Positions 7,232 through 16,583 of a DNA stretch of 64,000 bases are shown one piece after another. The notes beneath the pieces are model-generated. The model saw only the letters and a program-made list of their open reading frames with translations, did not search any database and had not been told where the DNA came from. Every line of letters begins with the position of its first letter. Position 1 is the stretch's first letter. A program made the translations under genes and the position numbers. This DNA is from Muribaculaceae bacterium (GTDB lineage: Bacteria; Bacteroidota; Bacteroidia; Bacteroidales; Muribaculaceae), in NCBI GenBank assembly GCA_016290325.1, contig JAEETL010000003.1:62001-126000 (forward strand), in the 5' to 3' direction.

Positions 7232-9808
7232 TTATTTATCCAGGTTTTTAATGACCTTGTTTAGCTGCTCGCCCAATCCTATGGTGTAACCTTGGGAACA
7301 GAACAGCACGCGGTTAAATGTGTCGGCGAGAATGAAGATAGGCAGCTGTGTCTCGGTCTGCAGTTTCATCTCTTGAGCAATCTGGAGGCGGATGCTACCG
7401 TCACGGTCAATGCCGTAGATGATGTTCTTAGGCAGCGTGCCAAAGTTCTCCTGACGGTACTTTTGCGCTTCCTGTTCATTTTCAAACAGCAATACCATGG
7501 GCCGTCCCCATTTGTCAATGGCACCATTCATCTTGGCAATGTCGCGCATCGCGTGATTGGTGGGTTCCTGGCCCACACCCAGCAAGCCAACGATGAAGTA
7601 GCCACGGCCTGTCTGCGACAGAATGCTCACATCGTCTCCAACAACAGGTTTCAGTTCATTGTCAAGCAAGACAAATTTGGATTCACTGTTAAAGTTGCCG
7701 ATGACTGCCACAATGTCATCACTTTGGCGCATCGTCAGGTTAATGGTCGTCGTTTGACCTGGCTCAATGGTGAAAATGCGGTTAACGGCTAGAACTTTAC
7801 CACTGGCAGCACGAGTGCCGCTAGTGAGCATATAGGTACCGGCATCAAGGGTTGTGCCGTTCTGGAACGTGTTACTCCACGATGAGCCTTCCTCAAGCCC
7901 AGAGTCGCCTTCGTCATAGTTAAGCAGCTGAGTCGTGCCGTCGTCAAGGATGCGTGATAGCGAGAAGTGGTGGTAATACTTGGGATCATCGAGCGTTGGG
8001 GTGGGGGTATAACGCAACTTTAGTGTGCCCGTGGCAGCATTCTGCTGCTCAACCGCCTCAAAGTTCACGTCTTGCCATTCGGCTCCAGAAGTACGGTATT
8101 GCACCTTTCCCGTGACGGGATCCATACGAGACTCGATGTCTAGTGAACGGGCTAAATCGACAAAGAAAATGTTGCGGCCACGTTCATCTGTCACTCGTGA
8201 GCGCCACACGCCCATCGGTGTTTGGGCAATGTGCAAGGCGTTCTCCTCGGGGCGCAACTCTATGTTGTCACGCACCCATGTCACCAATTGTGCCGGGTCA
8301 TGGCGGAACCTGTCAGCCGTTGCCGCGTCAAAGGCATCTTGCAACTCCATCTTAAACGGCGAGGTAATCATCTCATACTCTACACGTTGTCCCACCTGGC
8401 TGCTACGAGCATTATATGCATCTTCAAGCACTGCCATTGACACATCCCTCATGTCCTTGTCGTTCAAGCCCTTAAGCACCGCTAAGGCTCGATTAGGATC
8501 ATAGGGATGGTGCTTCACAAACTCTAAGATGGTTTCCCAGTTGCCGCGAGCCTTAACAAGGTATTCGGCTGCGCTAGGAAACAGCGTTTGGGCTTGCTCA
8601 GGGGTAAGGAACGTCGCCTCATAAGCCTTACGGATAGAGTCCTCACGAGCAAAGCGCGCCTTATTAGCGGCTGCCATTTCGGGAGTCACTTTGGGCATGA
8701 TGACATGCTCAACAGGTGGCACGATATCGATTTCATCATATGTGGGGCTAGTCTTCTTGCTGGTGCTGCGGTTGAGCGTCACATCAACCTTGCCGTCTTT
8801 ACCAAAGGTCACTTTGCGGTACCCGTACCAGCCATCTTTGCTGGCCCACACCAGCATATCGCCCTTACCGGCAGTCAGCGAGGCAACACCTTTATTATCG
8901 GTAAACTTGGTAGCGGCGGGGTAGAACTCGCCATAGTTATAGATACGGAACTGAACAGTGGCTCCCTTGACTGGATTTCCCTGTTGGTCAAGCACTCTCA
9001 CTTTGGTTGAGGCTGTGACGGCATAGTTGCCAATGAGGTTGATTTCGGTGAAATTACGGGTACGAGACATCACCTCCTCGGGGCCATTGTAGTTGCCAAA
9101 TGCGCGGGTGTGCATCAGCAGCGCCCGCGATGCAGGGGAATTGAACCAGCCAAGGTCCAGTACGGCCTCGGGCTCACATGCGCCCATAAAATGCCACTTA
9201 CCGTCAGCCCAAGCCTCGACCCACGCGTGGTTGTCGTCGGTATGTGCCCAACGAGGGGTATAGACTTGACGGGCGGGGATACCTATGGAGCGCAAGGCGG
9301 CAACAGTAAACGTCGATTCCTCACCACAGCGCCCGATGGCGGTTTTCATGCAGGCCAGCGGGGACAGCGTGCGAGAATCGCTGGGCTGATAGGTCACATG
9401 CTCGTGACACCAGTGGTTTACCTCAAGAATGGCTTGTTCCATGCTCATGCCCTTAACACGCTCCTTAAGTTCCTTGAAGAACACGGGGCGCGACATGTCA
9501 AGCGCCTCGTTGTTCACGCGCAGGGGCAGCACGAAATGGTTGAACAGCAATTCAGGAACGGTTGTTCCCCACGGCATCTGCTGGCGTGCTTCAAAAGTTG
9601 CCCTCACATTCTGTAGGTGGAAGTCGGTCGTGTAATCGGTAATATCGGCAAGCGGCATGTACCGATACAGGAAACTCAGTGCTTCCCATTCCTGATCATT
9701 CACTCGCAGCCCTGTCGTGTCAGGCACACGAAGCTGTTCCACAGTGGCAGCGCTCATACTGCTGGCAACTGCCAACATTATCAACCATAGGGTCACAATC
9801 TTTTTCAT
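7232..9808 (-). CDS. Exported transglutaminase-like protein with a thioredoxin-like C-terminal domain
   Basis: This 858-residue protein starts with a signal peptide (cut near residue 20) and contains a transglutaminase-like cysteine protease core. Cys161 sits in GRCGEES, and His194 in DDNHAWVEAW; the region after it, MGACEPE, holds the position of the usual third residue. A carboxypeptidase-like Ig fold follows (about 265-345), then a long helical and beta region, and the last about 150 residues look like a thioredoxin fold without a CxxC pair. Such proteins are common in Bacteroidales and may cleave or cross-link peptides in the periplasm or outer surface; the true substrate is unknown. It stands alone with its own promoter and terminator. 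The domain core is seen; the role is inference. Confidence 0.8.
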   Translation of the reverse strand: MKKIVTLWLIMLAVASSMSAATVEQLRVPDTTGLRVNDQEWEALSFLYRYMPLADITDYTTDFHLQNVRATFEARQQMPWGTTVPELLFNHFVLPLRVNNEALDMSRPVFFKELKERVKGMSMEQAILEVNHWCHEHVTYQPSDSRTLSPLACMKTAIGRCGEESTFTVAALRSIGIPARQVYTPRWAHTDDNHAWVEAWADGKWHFMGACEPEAVLDLGWFNSPASRALLMHTRAFGNYNGPEEVMSRTRNFTEINLIGNYAVTASTKVRVLDQQGNPVKGATVQFRIYNYGEFYPAATKFTDNKGVASLTAGKGDMLVWASKDGWYGYRKVTFGKDGKVDVTLNRSTSKKTSPTYDEIDIVPPVEHVIMPKVTPEMAAANKARFAREDSIRKAYEATFLTPEQAQTLFPSAAEYLVKARGNWETILEFVKHHPYDPNRALAVLKGLNDKDMRDVSMAVLEDAYNARSSQVGQRVEYEMITSPFKMELQDAFDAATADRFRHDPAQLVTWVRDNIELRPEENALHIAQTPMGVWRSRVTDERGRNIFFVDLARSLDIESRMDPVTGKVQYRTSGAEWQDVNFEAVEQQNAATGTLKLRYTPTPTLDDPKYYHHFSLSRILDDGTTQLLNYDEGDSGLEEGSSWSNTFQNGTTLDAGTYMLTSGTRAASGKVLAVNRIFTIEPGQTTTINLTMRQSDDIVAVIGNFNSESKFVLLDNELKPVVGDDVSILSQTGRGYFIVGLLGVGQEPTNHAMRDIAKMNGAIDKWGRPMVLLFENEQEAQKYRQENFGTLPKNIIYGIDRDGSIRLQIAQEMKLQTETQLPIFILADTFNRVLFCSQGYTIGLGEQLNKVIKNLDK

Positions 9809-9838
9809 TATTACTTATAAGATTTGGTTTATTGCCCA

Positions 9839-9869
9839 CAAAAATATAAAAAAGTACCGAATACACAAA
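9839..9869 (-). promoter_or_regulatory. Promoter of the transglutaminase gene
   Basis: On the minus strand TATTTTTG (9846-9839) is preceded by TTTG (9869-9866) with a 19-bp spacer, a full Bacteroidetes-type promoter. The leader would be about 27 bases. Confidence 0.75.
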
Positions 9870-9926
9870 AAGTACTCTCAATATAAAGACACTGTCTCTT
9901 AAGTTTATAGGCTCTCGCTTTTAGGT

Positions 9927-9958
9927 CTTGACTACTTGAGGTCACTTCATTATCTTTG
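9927..9958 (+). promoter_or_regulatory. Orphan promoter upstream of lepA
   Basis: CTTG (9927-9930) and TATCTTTG (9951-9958) with a 20-bp spacer form a full promoter match. The next gene on this strand, lepA, starts 235 bases later and has its own promoter, so this one makes either a long lepA leader or a separate small RNA. Confidence 0.6.
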
Positions 9959-10139
9959 CTGCGAATGGCCTAATAATTGCTTTTAACGCTTCGTTAACAC
10001 TTCCGCTCCCCCCTGTCATAAAGAATAGAATTATTTTTTGTGTTGATAATCTGATTATTACGAAAAAACATATCAAAAAGGCGGAATCGCTTTATGGCGT
10101 ATATGCACCCATAGATAAATCTAATAATTACAGCGCCAT

Positions 10140-10170
10140 TTTGCCGTTTGTGGGTTTTTCATTAATTTTG
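10140..10170 (+). promoter_or_regulatory. Promoter of lepA
   Basis: TTTG (10140-10143) and TAATTTTG (10163-10170) with a 19-bp spacer. The ATG of lepA follows 23 bases after the -7 box. Confidence 0.75.
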
Positions 10171-10193
10171 CATTCCAAAATAAAGACAACAAA

Positions 10194-11981
10194 ATGAAGA
10201 CAATACGCAACTTCTGCATCGTGGCGCACATCGACCACGGCAAGAGCACACTCGCCGACCGCCTGTTGGAAGTAACTAACACCGTGGCTGGCAAGGATAT
10301 GCAGGCCCAGGTGCTGGACGACATGGATCTGGAGCGTGAGCGCGGTATTACTATCAAGAGCCACGCTATCCAGATGGATTACATGAAAGACGGCACGAAA
10401 TATACGCTCAACCTGATTGACACTCCGGGACACGTGGACTTCTCCTATGAGGTCTCGCGCTCGATAGCAGCCTGTGAAGGCGCACTTCTTGTTGTGGATG
10501 CCACCCAGGGCGTTCAGGCACAGACTATTAGCAATCTATATATGGCGATTGATAACGGATTGGAAATCATCCCCGTTATCAACAAAATTGATATGGATAG
10601 TGCCCATCCTGACGAGGTAGAGGACGAAATTGTGGAGTTGCTGGGTTGTGACCCGAGCGATATCATCCGCTGCAGCGCGCGCACAGGTGTGGGTGTACCG
10701 GCCATCCTTGATGCCATCGTTGACCGCATTCCTGCTCCAGAGGGCAATCCTGACGCTCCGCTTCAGGCATTGATTTTTGACTCGGTGTTCAACTCGTTCC
10801 GCGGCATTATCGTCTATTTCAAGATTTTGAACGGCTCGATTGCCAAGGGTGACTTTGTGAAGTTTGTCAACACTGGTAAAGAGTATAATGTGGACGAGTT
10901 GGGTGTGCTCAAGCTGCAACAGCAGCCATGTGACCGCCTCACGACGGGCAATGTAGGCTATATCATCTCAGGCATCAAGAATTCTGTCGAGGTGAGGGTG
11001 GGTGATACCATTACCCATGTGCAGCAGCCGTGTGAGAGCGCAATCGAGGGCTTCCAGGAGGTAAAACCGATGGTGTTCGCAGGTGTTTATCCTATTGATC
11101 CTGAAGATTTCGAGAACTTGCGCGCTTCACTTGAGAAGTTACAGCTCAATGATGCCGCATTGACGTTCACACCTGAGTCATCAGTAGCGTTAGGCTTCGG
11201 TTTCCGCTGCGGTTTTCTGGGCCTGCTTCACATGGAGATTGTGCAAGAGCGCTTGAGCCGTGAATTCAATATGGAGGTCATCACCACGGTTCCCAACGTG
11301 TCCTATAAGGTGTATGACAAAAAAGGCAACATGACCGAGGTGCATAACCCGGCAGGTTTGCCCGATATTGCAGTTATTGAGAAGATTGAGGAACCATACA
11401 TCCGCGCGTCAATCATCACCCTTAGCGAATTCATGGGCCCAATCATTACCCTGTGCCTGTCGAAGCGCGGCGAGTTGTCCAATCAGGAATACATTTCAGG
11501 CAACCGCATGGAGTTGACTTTTGATATTCCGTTGGGAGAAATTGTCATTGACTTCTATGACAAACTCAAGAGCATCAGCAAGGGTTATGCCTCGTTTGAC
11601 TACTTTATCAACGGCTACCGTGACTCGAAGCTCATCAAGCTCGATATCCTGCTCAACGGCCAGCCAGTTGATGCCTTGAGCACGCTGACCCATGTTGACA
11701 ATGCGGTTACACTTGGACGCCGCATGTGCGAGAAACTCAAGGAGCTGATTCCGCGCCAGCAGTATGACATCGCCATCCAGGCTGCCATCGGCGCCAAGAT
11801 CATTGCTCGCGAGACTGTGAAACAGGTGCGTAAGGACGTGACTGCCAAGTGCTATGGCGGTGACGTGAGCCGCAAGCGCAAACTGCTCGAGAAACAAAAG
11901 GCAGGTAAGAAGCGCATGAAGCAGATCGGCACTGTGCAAGTGCCGCAAAAGGCTTTCTTGGCTGTATTGAAACTCGACTAA
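10194..11981 (+). CDS. lepA: Elongation factor 4
   Basis: This 595-residue GTPase has the EF4 domain order and normal length. The P-loop [10 protein letters not shown] lies near the start, followed by RERGITIK (switch I region), [15 protein letters not shown] and NKIDMD. Domains II and III follow, with the [14 protein letters not shown] motif, and the LepA-specific C-terminal domain ends in a basic stretch ([18 protein letters not shown]). EF4 binds the ribosome and is linked to back-translocation and to initiation or assembly under stress. The helicase gene follows 47 bases downstream, with a short hairpin in the gap. Confidence 0.98.
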   Translation: MKTIRNFCIVAHIDHGKSTLADRLLEVTNTVAGKDMQAQVLDDMDLERERGITIKSHAIQMDYMKDGTKYTLNLIDTPGHVDFSYEVSRSIAACEGALLVVDATQGVQAQTISNLYMAIDNGLEIIPVINKIDMDSAHPDEVEDEIVELLGCDPSDIIRCSARTGVGVPAILDAIVDRIPAPEGNPDAPLQALIFDSVFNSFRGIIVYFKILNGSIAKGDFVKFVNTGKEYNVDELGVLKLQQQPCDRLTTGNVGYIISGIKNSVEVRVGDTITHVQQPCESAIEGFQEVKPMVFAGVYPIDPEDFENLRASLEKLQLNDAALTFTPESSVALGFGFRCGFLGLLHMEIVQERLSREFNMEVITTVPNVSYKVYDKKGNMTEVHNPAGLPDIAVIEKIEEPYIRASIITLSEFMGPIITLCLSKRGELSNQEYISGNRMELTFDIPLGEIVIDFYDKLKSISKGYASFDYFINGYRDSKLIKLDILLNGQPVDALSTLTHVDNAVTLGRRMCEKLKELIPRQQYDIAIQAAIGAKIIARETVKQVRKDVTAKCYGGDVSRKRKLLEKQKAGKKRMKQIGTVQVPQKAFLAVLKLD

Positions 11982-11992
11982 CAGTCTTGTCT

Positions 11993-12010
11993 GGCAAGTA
12001 GTTACTTGCC
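11993..12010 (+). other. Short hairpin between lepA and the helicase gene
   Basis: GGCAAGT (11993-11999) pairs with ACTTGCC (12004-12010) around a 4-base loop. No T-run follows, so it is a weak terminator at most, or an RNA processing or stability element within an operon. Confidence 0.45.
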
Positions 12011-12028
12011 TATTGTTGAGAGGGAAAC

Positions 12029-14110
12029 GTGGCCGACGAACTGCAGCATATTGACCTTGACAATCCTGAGTTCCAGGACGCTTGGGGTGTAATCCAGAAG
12101 ACCCACCGCTCGGTGTTCCTTACCGGCAAGGCGGGAACGGGCAAGAGCACGTTTCTAAAATACATTCGATCAAACACTAAGAAAAAGACGGTGGTACTAG
12201 CTCCAACTGGTATCGCCGCTGTCAATGTGGGTGGCCAAACGTTGCACTCGTTTTTCAAGATTCCTTTCAAGCCGTTACTGCCCGACGATCCTGATATCGC
12301 CAACGTATCGCGATTGCGTAAAATGCTGCGTTATACTAAGGATAAGGTGAAACTCATCCGTGAATTGGAACTCATCATCATTGATGAGATTTCAATGGTA
12401 CGGTCCGATATCATCGATTTTGTTGATCGGGTATTAAGGGTCTATTCGGGCAACATGAGAGAACCATTTGGGGGTAAACAATTGTTACTCGTGGGTGACA
12501 TTTTCCAATTGGAGCCAGTCGTGACTCATGACATGCGCGACATCCTACGTCGATACTACAAGAATTTCTTTTTCTTTAACGCACGTGCTTTCGACCAGAT
12601 TAACCTGGTAGCAATAGAGTTGCGCAAGATTTATCGCCAAAGCGATAATGATTTCATCTCACTGCTTGACCGCGTTCGCATCAACCGCGCATCAGCAGCC
12701 GACATCACGCGTCTTAATTTGCGTTACAATCCCAACTATCAGGAAGTTAATGGCAATGAATTAGCCATTACGCTAGCTACGCGCCGTGACACTGTAGATA
12801 GCATCAACGATGAACACATGCTAGCGTTGAAGACGCCTGAATTTGTCTATGAAGGTATGACCGAAGGCGATTTCCCCGAGAATAGCCTTCCCACGGCTCG
12901 CTTGCTGGTTCTCAAGGAAGGAGCACAGGTCATTTTCATCCGCAATGATAAGGAAGGACGTTGGTGTAACGGCACAATCGGGAAGGTTACGCATTTGACC
13001 AATGACCGTGTGTTTGTTGCTTTAGAGAGTGGTGACGAAATGGAAGTACTGCCCGAAATCTGGGAAAACATGCAGTACACCTATAATGAGAAGGAGAAAA
13101 AAGTGGAGGAGAAGGTGCTTGGAACTTTCACACAAGTACCGCTCAAACCTGCATGGGCACTTACGGTCCACAAGAGTCAAGGCCTCACATTCAATCATGT
13201 GGTACTCGACTTTGCAGGCGGCGCTTTCACAGGTGGACAGACCTACGTGGCGCTCTCGCGTTGTACTTCCTTGGAGGGCATCACACTGCTCAAACCACTA
13301 AGCGATCGCGATATCATTGTCAATATGGCAGTTGTGGAGTTCAGCCGGCAATTCAATAACCGACAAATCATCAATGAGGCGATGGAACAAGAACGTGCTA
13401 ACTTGCTTTATCGCAGGGCGGTACATGCATTTGATCACCATGAGTTTGATGAATGTGTGCGTTGCTTCACCGAGGCCATGAAAATCAAGGATAATATCCA
13501 GAATGAAGCAGTAAAGCGATTGATTGTCAACAAATTAAACAAATTCAAGAAACAGCTCCGCACCATAGAACGTTTGCAGGAAGTGATTGACAGTCAACAA
13601 AAAATGCTACGCGATTTAGCATTAGAATATGCTGCTATGGGTGACCAAGCTTTAGCCATGGATGGGGTAGTGGGTGAGGGTAGTGAAGCTTATGGAATGC
13701 GCCATGATGACATAGCAATTCGTTCAGCATTAGCCAACTATAACAAAGCACTGCGCATTATGCCTGACTGCGTGCCTGCCATGTTGGGAAAAGCACGCTT
13801 GATGCTTGCATTGGATCAGCCGGATGTGGCTGAACAAGAGATTAATCATGCATTAGAAGTAGATAAGAACACCTATGAAGCCCACTTATTACTAGGAGAC
13901 CTAAAGTATCAACAGCGTGATATTCCTGAAGCGATAAAATGCTTTAAACGCGCAGCAAAGGCTGACAAGAAACGTCCAGAGCCCCACGAAAAGTTACAAG
14001 CAATCTATGAGAAGATTGGACTCGATGACCTTGCTGATGAAGAAGCCGAAATATCTAAACGACTGCGCAAGGCAATCTACAAATCCACTCAAAAACGCAA
14101 AAAGAAGTAA
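12029..14110 (+). CDS. PIF1/RecD-like helicase with C-terminal tetratricopeptide repeats
   Basis: This 693-residue protein joins an SF1 helicase to a TPR tail. Walker A is GKAGTGKST at 33-41, Walker B contains D119-E120 (LIIIDEIS), and the C-terminal helicase motifs ALTVHKSQGLTF (about 374-385) and QTYVALSRCTSLEG (about 401-414) are of the RecD/PIF1 kind. From about residue 440 to the end the protein is helical and repeat-like, with two clear TPRs near 560-660 and a basic end. The start is GTG; the next ATG in frame would lose the start of the helicase fold. The helicase probably unwinds DNA or DNA-RNA hybrids; the TPRs suggest a protein partner. Family activity is known, the partner is inference. 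Confidence 0.85.
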   Translation: MADELQHIDLDNPEFQDAWGVIQKTHRSVFLTGKAGTGKSTFLKYIRSNTKKKTVVLAPTGIAAVNVGGQTLHSFFKIPFKPLLPDDPDIANVSRLRKMLRYTKDKVKLIRELELIIIDEISMVRSDIIDFVDRVLRVYSGNMREPFGGKQLLLVGDIFQLEPVVTHDMRDILRRYYKNFFFFNARAFDQINLVAIELRKIYRQSDNDFISLLDRVRINRASAADITRLNLRYNPNYQEVNGNELAITLATRRDTVDSINDEHMLALKTPEFVYEGMTEGDFPENSLPTARLLVLKEGAQVIFIRNDKEGRWCNGTIGKVTHLTNDRVFVALESGDEMEVLPEIWENMQYTYNEKEKKVEEKVLGTFTQVPLKPAWALTVHKSQGLTFNHVVLDFAGGAFTGGQTYVALSRCTSLEGITLLKPLSDRDIIVNMAVVEFSRQFNNRQIINEAMEQERANLLYRRAVHAFDHHEFDECVRCFTEAMKIKDNIQNEAVKRLIVNKLNKFKKQLRTIERLQEVIDSQQKMLRDLALEYAAMGDQALAMDGVVGEGSEAYGMRHDDIAIRSALANYNKALRIMPDCVPAMLGKARLMLALDQPDVAEQEINHALEVDKNTYEAHLLLGDLKYQQRDIPEAIKCFKRAAKADKKRPEPHEKLQAIYEKIGLDDLADEEAEISKRLRKAIYKSTQKRKKK

Positions 14111-14816
14111 TACTACCTCAATTTGCCTGTCTTATTGATGGGGGACAGCAAATGGCGAAAATAGCGATACTTTATTTTACATAATATCAATATTTATCTT
14201 TTTAAAAGAAGAAAACAGAATCGAAACCATTGAGTCACAGAAAGTTGTTTATTTTGCCCAAAAAAATCACTTATATGTGTATAATATCAAATCCCTTCTC
14301 AAATTTTCAAATCTCAGGCAGTTAACAATCAAATAATTTATTGATACGATCCATAATTTATTAAATTTAGTCATCCATTAGCCAGATACCTTAAATCATC
14401 TCAATAAAAACGAATAGAAAAAATGATAAAAACTGCAATGCAATTATTTGAACTTGATAATTACTTTATTTATAGTAACATAAACTATATTATTTAAATT
14501 AATTATTGAAGTAATAAACACAAATTCTTGGATAATTAAATTAAAAGTGTAACCATCATCGCCTAATTAAATGAAAAAACTACTAAAAAATCATTATTAT
14601 ATCATTATTATTTATTTGATATTTAATTATTTATAATGGTATACTTAATGTAATTATTTATATACGATAATTGGCCATTAATTGCTTTCATTGTGACCAA
14701 AATTCGTGCAATTTTCCTTCTTATTGTTGATAACTTTTGTTTTTACACCTTATATTATATAATGAGAAGTTTTTGTAACTTTGTAAATTAGAAAAATATC
14801 AAAATTCAAATATATT
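14111..14816. other. Long AT-rich gene-free region
   Basis: This 706-bp gap is much richer in A and T than the coding DNA; in 14581-14640 only 6 of 60 bases are G or C. It has one exact DnaA-box-like 9-mer (TGTGTATAA, 14276-14284) and one with a single mismatch (TGTTGATAA, 14725-14733). A 21-codon hydrophobic ORF (14571-14636) is probably chance in such sequence. A -7 box for the ABC exporter lies at its right end. I see no RNA gene, repeat array or gene remnant. Confidence 0.6.
14776..14783 (+). promoter_or_regulatory. -7 box for the ABC exporter operon
   Basis: TAACTTTG is an exact TAnnTTTG match 33 bases before ATG 14817. There is no clear TTG at the expected -33 distance, so support is partial. 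Confidence 0.5.
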
Positions 14817-16583
14817 ATGCTAAAAACCCTGCTCAAACAAGTCAAGCAGTATAAGACGGCATCACTGTTGACGCCTGTTTTCATCATGCTTGAAGTCGTG
14901 CTTGACGTCCTCATCCCTTTTGTGACCGCCAAGCTCATCGACTATGGCATCAGTGCAGGACACATGCCTAGCGTTTACAAGTATGGCGCAATCATGCTTG
15001 TCATGGCGTTCCTGAGCATGATTGCGGCAATCATGGCCGGTAAATATGCTTCCTATGCGTCATCGGGCTTTGCTTGCAACCTGCGTGATGCCATGTACAA
15101 AAACATCCAGAGGTTCGCCTTCAGCGACATCGACAAGTACAGCACTTCGGGCCTGGTTACCCGCATGACAACCGACGTGACTAACCTGCAAAATGCCTAT
15201 CAACAGATTATCCGTACCTCGGTGCGCGCACCATTCAACCTGTTATCGAGCATTGTGATGTGTTTCGTTATTAGCCCACAGTTGAGTTTGATTTTCATTG
15301 TAGCCAGCGTTGTGTTAGGTGTCATTTTGGCAATCATCATCACCAAAGTCTCCAAGATGTTCGCGTTGGTGTTCAAGCAGTATGACGTTCTTAACTCGGT
15401 AGTCCAGGAAAATGTATCCGGCATCAGGGTCGTCAAGGCTTTTGTGCGTGAAGACTACGAGAAAAGCAAGTTTTGGCAAGCCGCCAAGCGACTGTATGAC
15501 CTCAACGTCAAGGCCGAGAGCCTGATGGCACTCAATGGACCAGTTATGAATATGGTGGTTTACGGCTGTATTATCGCCATTTCGTGGTTCGGAGCCCAGT
15601 TTGTTGTGGGTGGCAGCCTCACCACTGGCCAGTTAACCTCGTTGTTTACTTATGTCATGACCATCCTCTCCTCGCTGATGATGTTGAGCATGATATTTGT
15701 GACTATCACCCAAAGCCTTGCCAGCGGGCAGCGTGTGGCACAGGTCATCAACGAGGAGCCCGACATCGATAACCCCGAGGATGCCGACACCGTAATCCCC
15801 AATGGCCGCATCGATTTCAATAAAGTTTACTTCGCCTACAAGGGCGGTAGCGGCGAATATGCTTTGAACAACATCGACCTGCACATCAACAGTGGCGAGT
15901 CCATTGGCGTGATAGGCGGTACCGGTAGCGGAAAGTCTTCGCTCATTAATCTGGTAAGCCGCCTGTATGATGTTTCTAAAGGCAGTGTCATGGTCGGCGG
16001 CAAGGACGTACGCACCTATGACTTAGAGAGTTTGCGCAATAATGTCGCCGTGGTTTTACAGAAAAACGTTCTGTTTTCCGGTAGTGTCCTTGACAACCTG
16101 CGCTGGGGCGATGAAAATGCTACCCTTGAGCAATGCCAAGAAGCTTGCCGGGTAGCCTGTGCCGACGAGTTCATCAGAGAGATGCCCGATGGCTACAACA
16201 CTCACATCGAACAAGGCGGCGCCAACGTGTCAGGCGGTCAGCGTCAACGCTTGTGCATCGCCCGAGCCCTATTAAAACGTCCCAAAGTGATGGTGCTGGA
16301 CGACAGCACTAGCGCATGTGACAATACCACCGACGCACGCATCCGTGCCGCATTGCGCGAGAGTCTTCCCGAAATGACTAAACTCATCATCACTCAACGC
16401 ATCAGCAGCATCAAGGACTGTGACCGCATCCTCGTGCTCGATAACGGCAAGGTCGTGGGTTTTGACACCCATGATAATCTGCTCAAGTCCTGTTCTATTT
16501 ATCAGGAGATCTGCGCCATTCAGGAAGAAGCCGGAGGCGATTTTGACAAACCCCAAAGCGACAGAAAGGAGGTACAATCATGA
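14817..16583 (+). CDS. ABC exporter subunit with a degenerate ATPase site
   Basis: This 588-residue protein has six membrane segments followed by one ATPase domain, the half-exporter layout. Walker A is GGTGSGKSS (about 366-374) and the signature is VSGGQ. The catalytic glutamate after Walker B is replaced by aspartate (D495-D496 in MVLDDSTSA), and the switch histidine by glutamine (Q527 in ITQRIS). The same two changes mark the non-catalytic subunit of heterodimeric exporters such as TM287/288. The second subunit starts within its stop codon, so the two genes form one operon and surely one transporter. The substrate, perhaps a drug, lipid or peptide, cannot be told from sequence. Confidence 0.92.
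   Translation: MLKTLLKQVKQYKTASLLTPVFIMLEVVLDVLIPFVTAKLIDYGISAGHMPSVYKYGAIMLVMAFLSMIAAIMAGKYASYASSGFACNLRDAMYKNIQRFAFSDIDKYSTSGLVTRMTTDVTNLQNAYQQIIRTSVRAPFNLLSSIVMCFVISPQLSLIFIVASVVLGVILAIIITKVSKMFALVFKQYDVLNSVVQENVSGIRVVKAFVREDYEKSKFWQAAKRLYDLNVKAESLMALNGPVMNMVVYGCIIAISWFGAQFVVGGSLTTGQLTSLFTYVMTILSSLMMLSMIFVTITQSLASGQRVAQVINEEPDIDNPEDADTVIPNGRIDFNKVYFAYKGGSGEYALNNIDLHINSGESIGVIGGTGSGKSSLINLVSRLYDVSKGSVMVGGKDVRTYDLESLRNNVAVVLQKNVLFSGSVLDNLRWGDENATLEQCQEACRVACADEFIREMPDGYNTHIEQGGANVSGGQRQRLCIARALLKRPKVMVLDDSTSACDNTTDARIRAALRESLPEMTKLIITQRISSIKDCDRILVLDNGKVVGFDTHDNLLKSCSIYQEICAIQEEAGGDFDKPQSDRKEVQS
16566..16574 (+). promoter_or_regulatory. Full Shine-Dalgarno site for the second ABC subunit
   Basis: AAAGGAGGT lies inside the last codons of the first ABC gene, a few bases before ATG 16580. 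It is complementary to the full anti-SD core and, with the overlapping ATGA, indicates coupled translation of equal amounts of both subunits. Confidence 0.7.

Larger units (their letters stand above)
9809..10193. other. Gene-free stretch between divergent transglutaminase and lepA genes
   Basis: This 385-bp stretch holds three promoters: one on the minus strand for the transglutaminase, one for lepA, and an orphan plus-strand promoter at 9927-9958. Behind the orphan promoter are a small hairpin (TTAACG paired with CGTTAA, 9983-9997) and a T-run near 10033-10038. A 25-codon minus-strand ORF (10019-9942) also exists but has no clear support. I see no longer gene here. Confidence 0.7.

Noticed and set aside
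14571-14636. A 21-codon hydrophobic ORF in the AT-rich gap, like a small toxin peptide
   Set aside because: In DNA this rich in A and T, Ile, Tyr, Leu and Lys codons arise by chance; there is no hairpin, antisense promoter or repeat to support a toxin-antitoxin pair.
14111-14816. Chromosome replication origin
   Set aside because: Only two DnaA-box-like 9-mers, no dnaA nearby, and no change in gene direction across the region.
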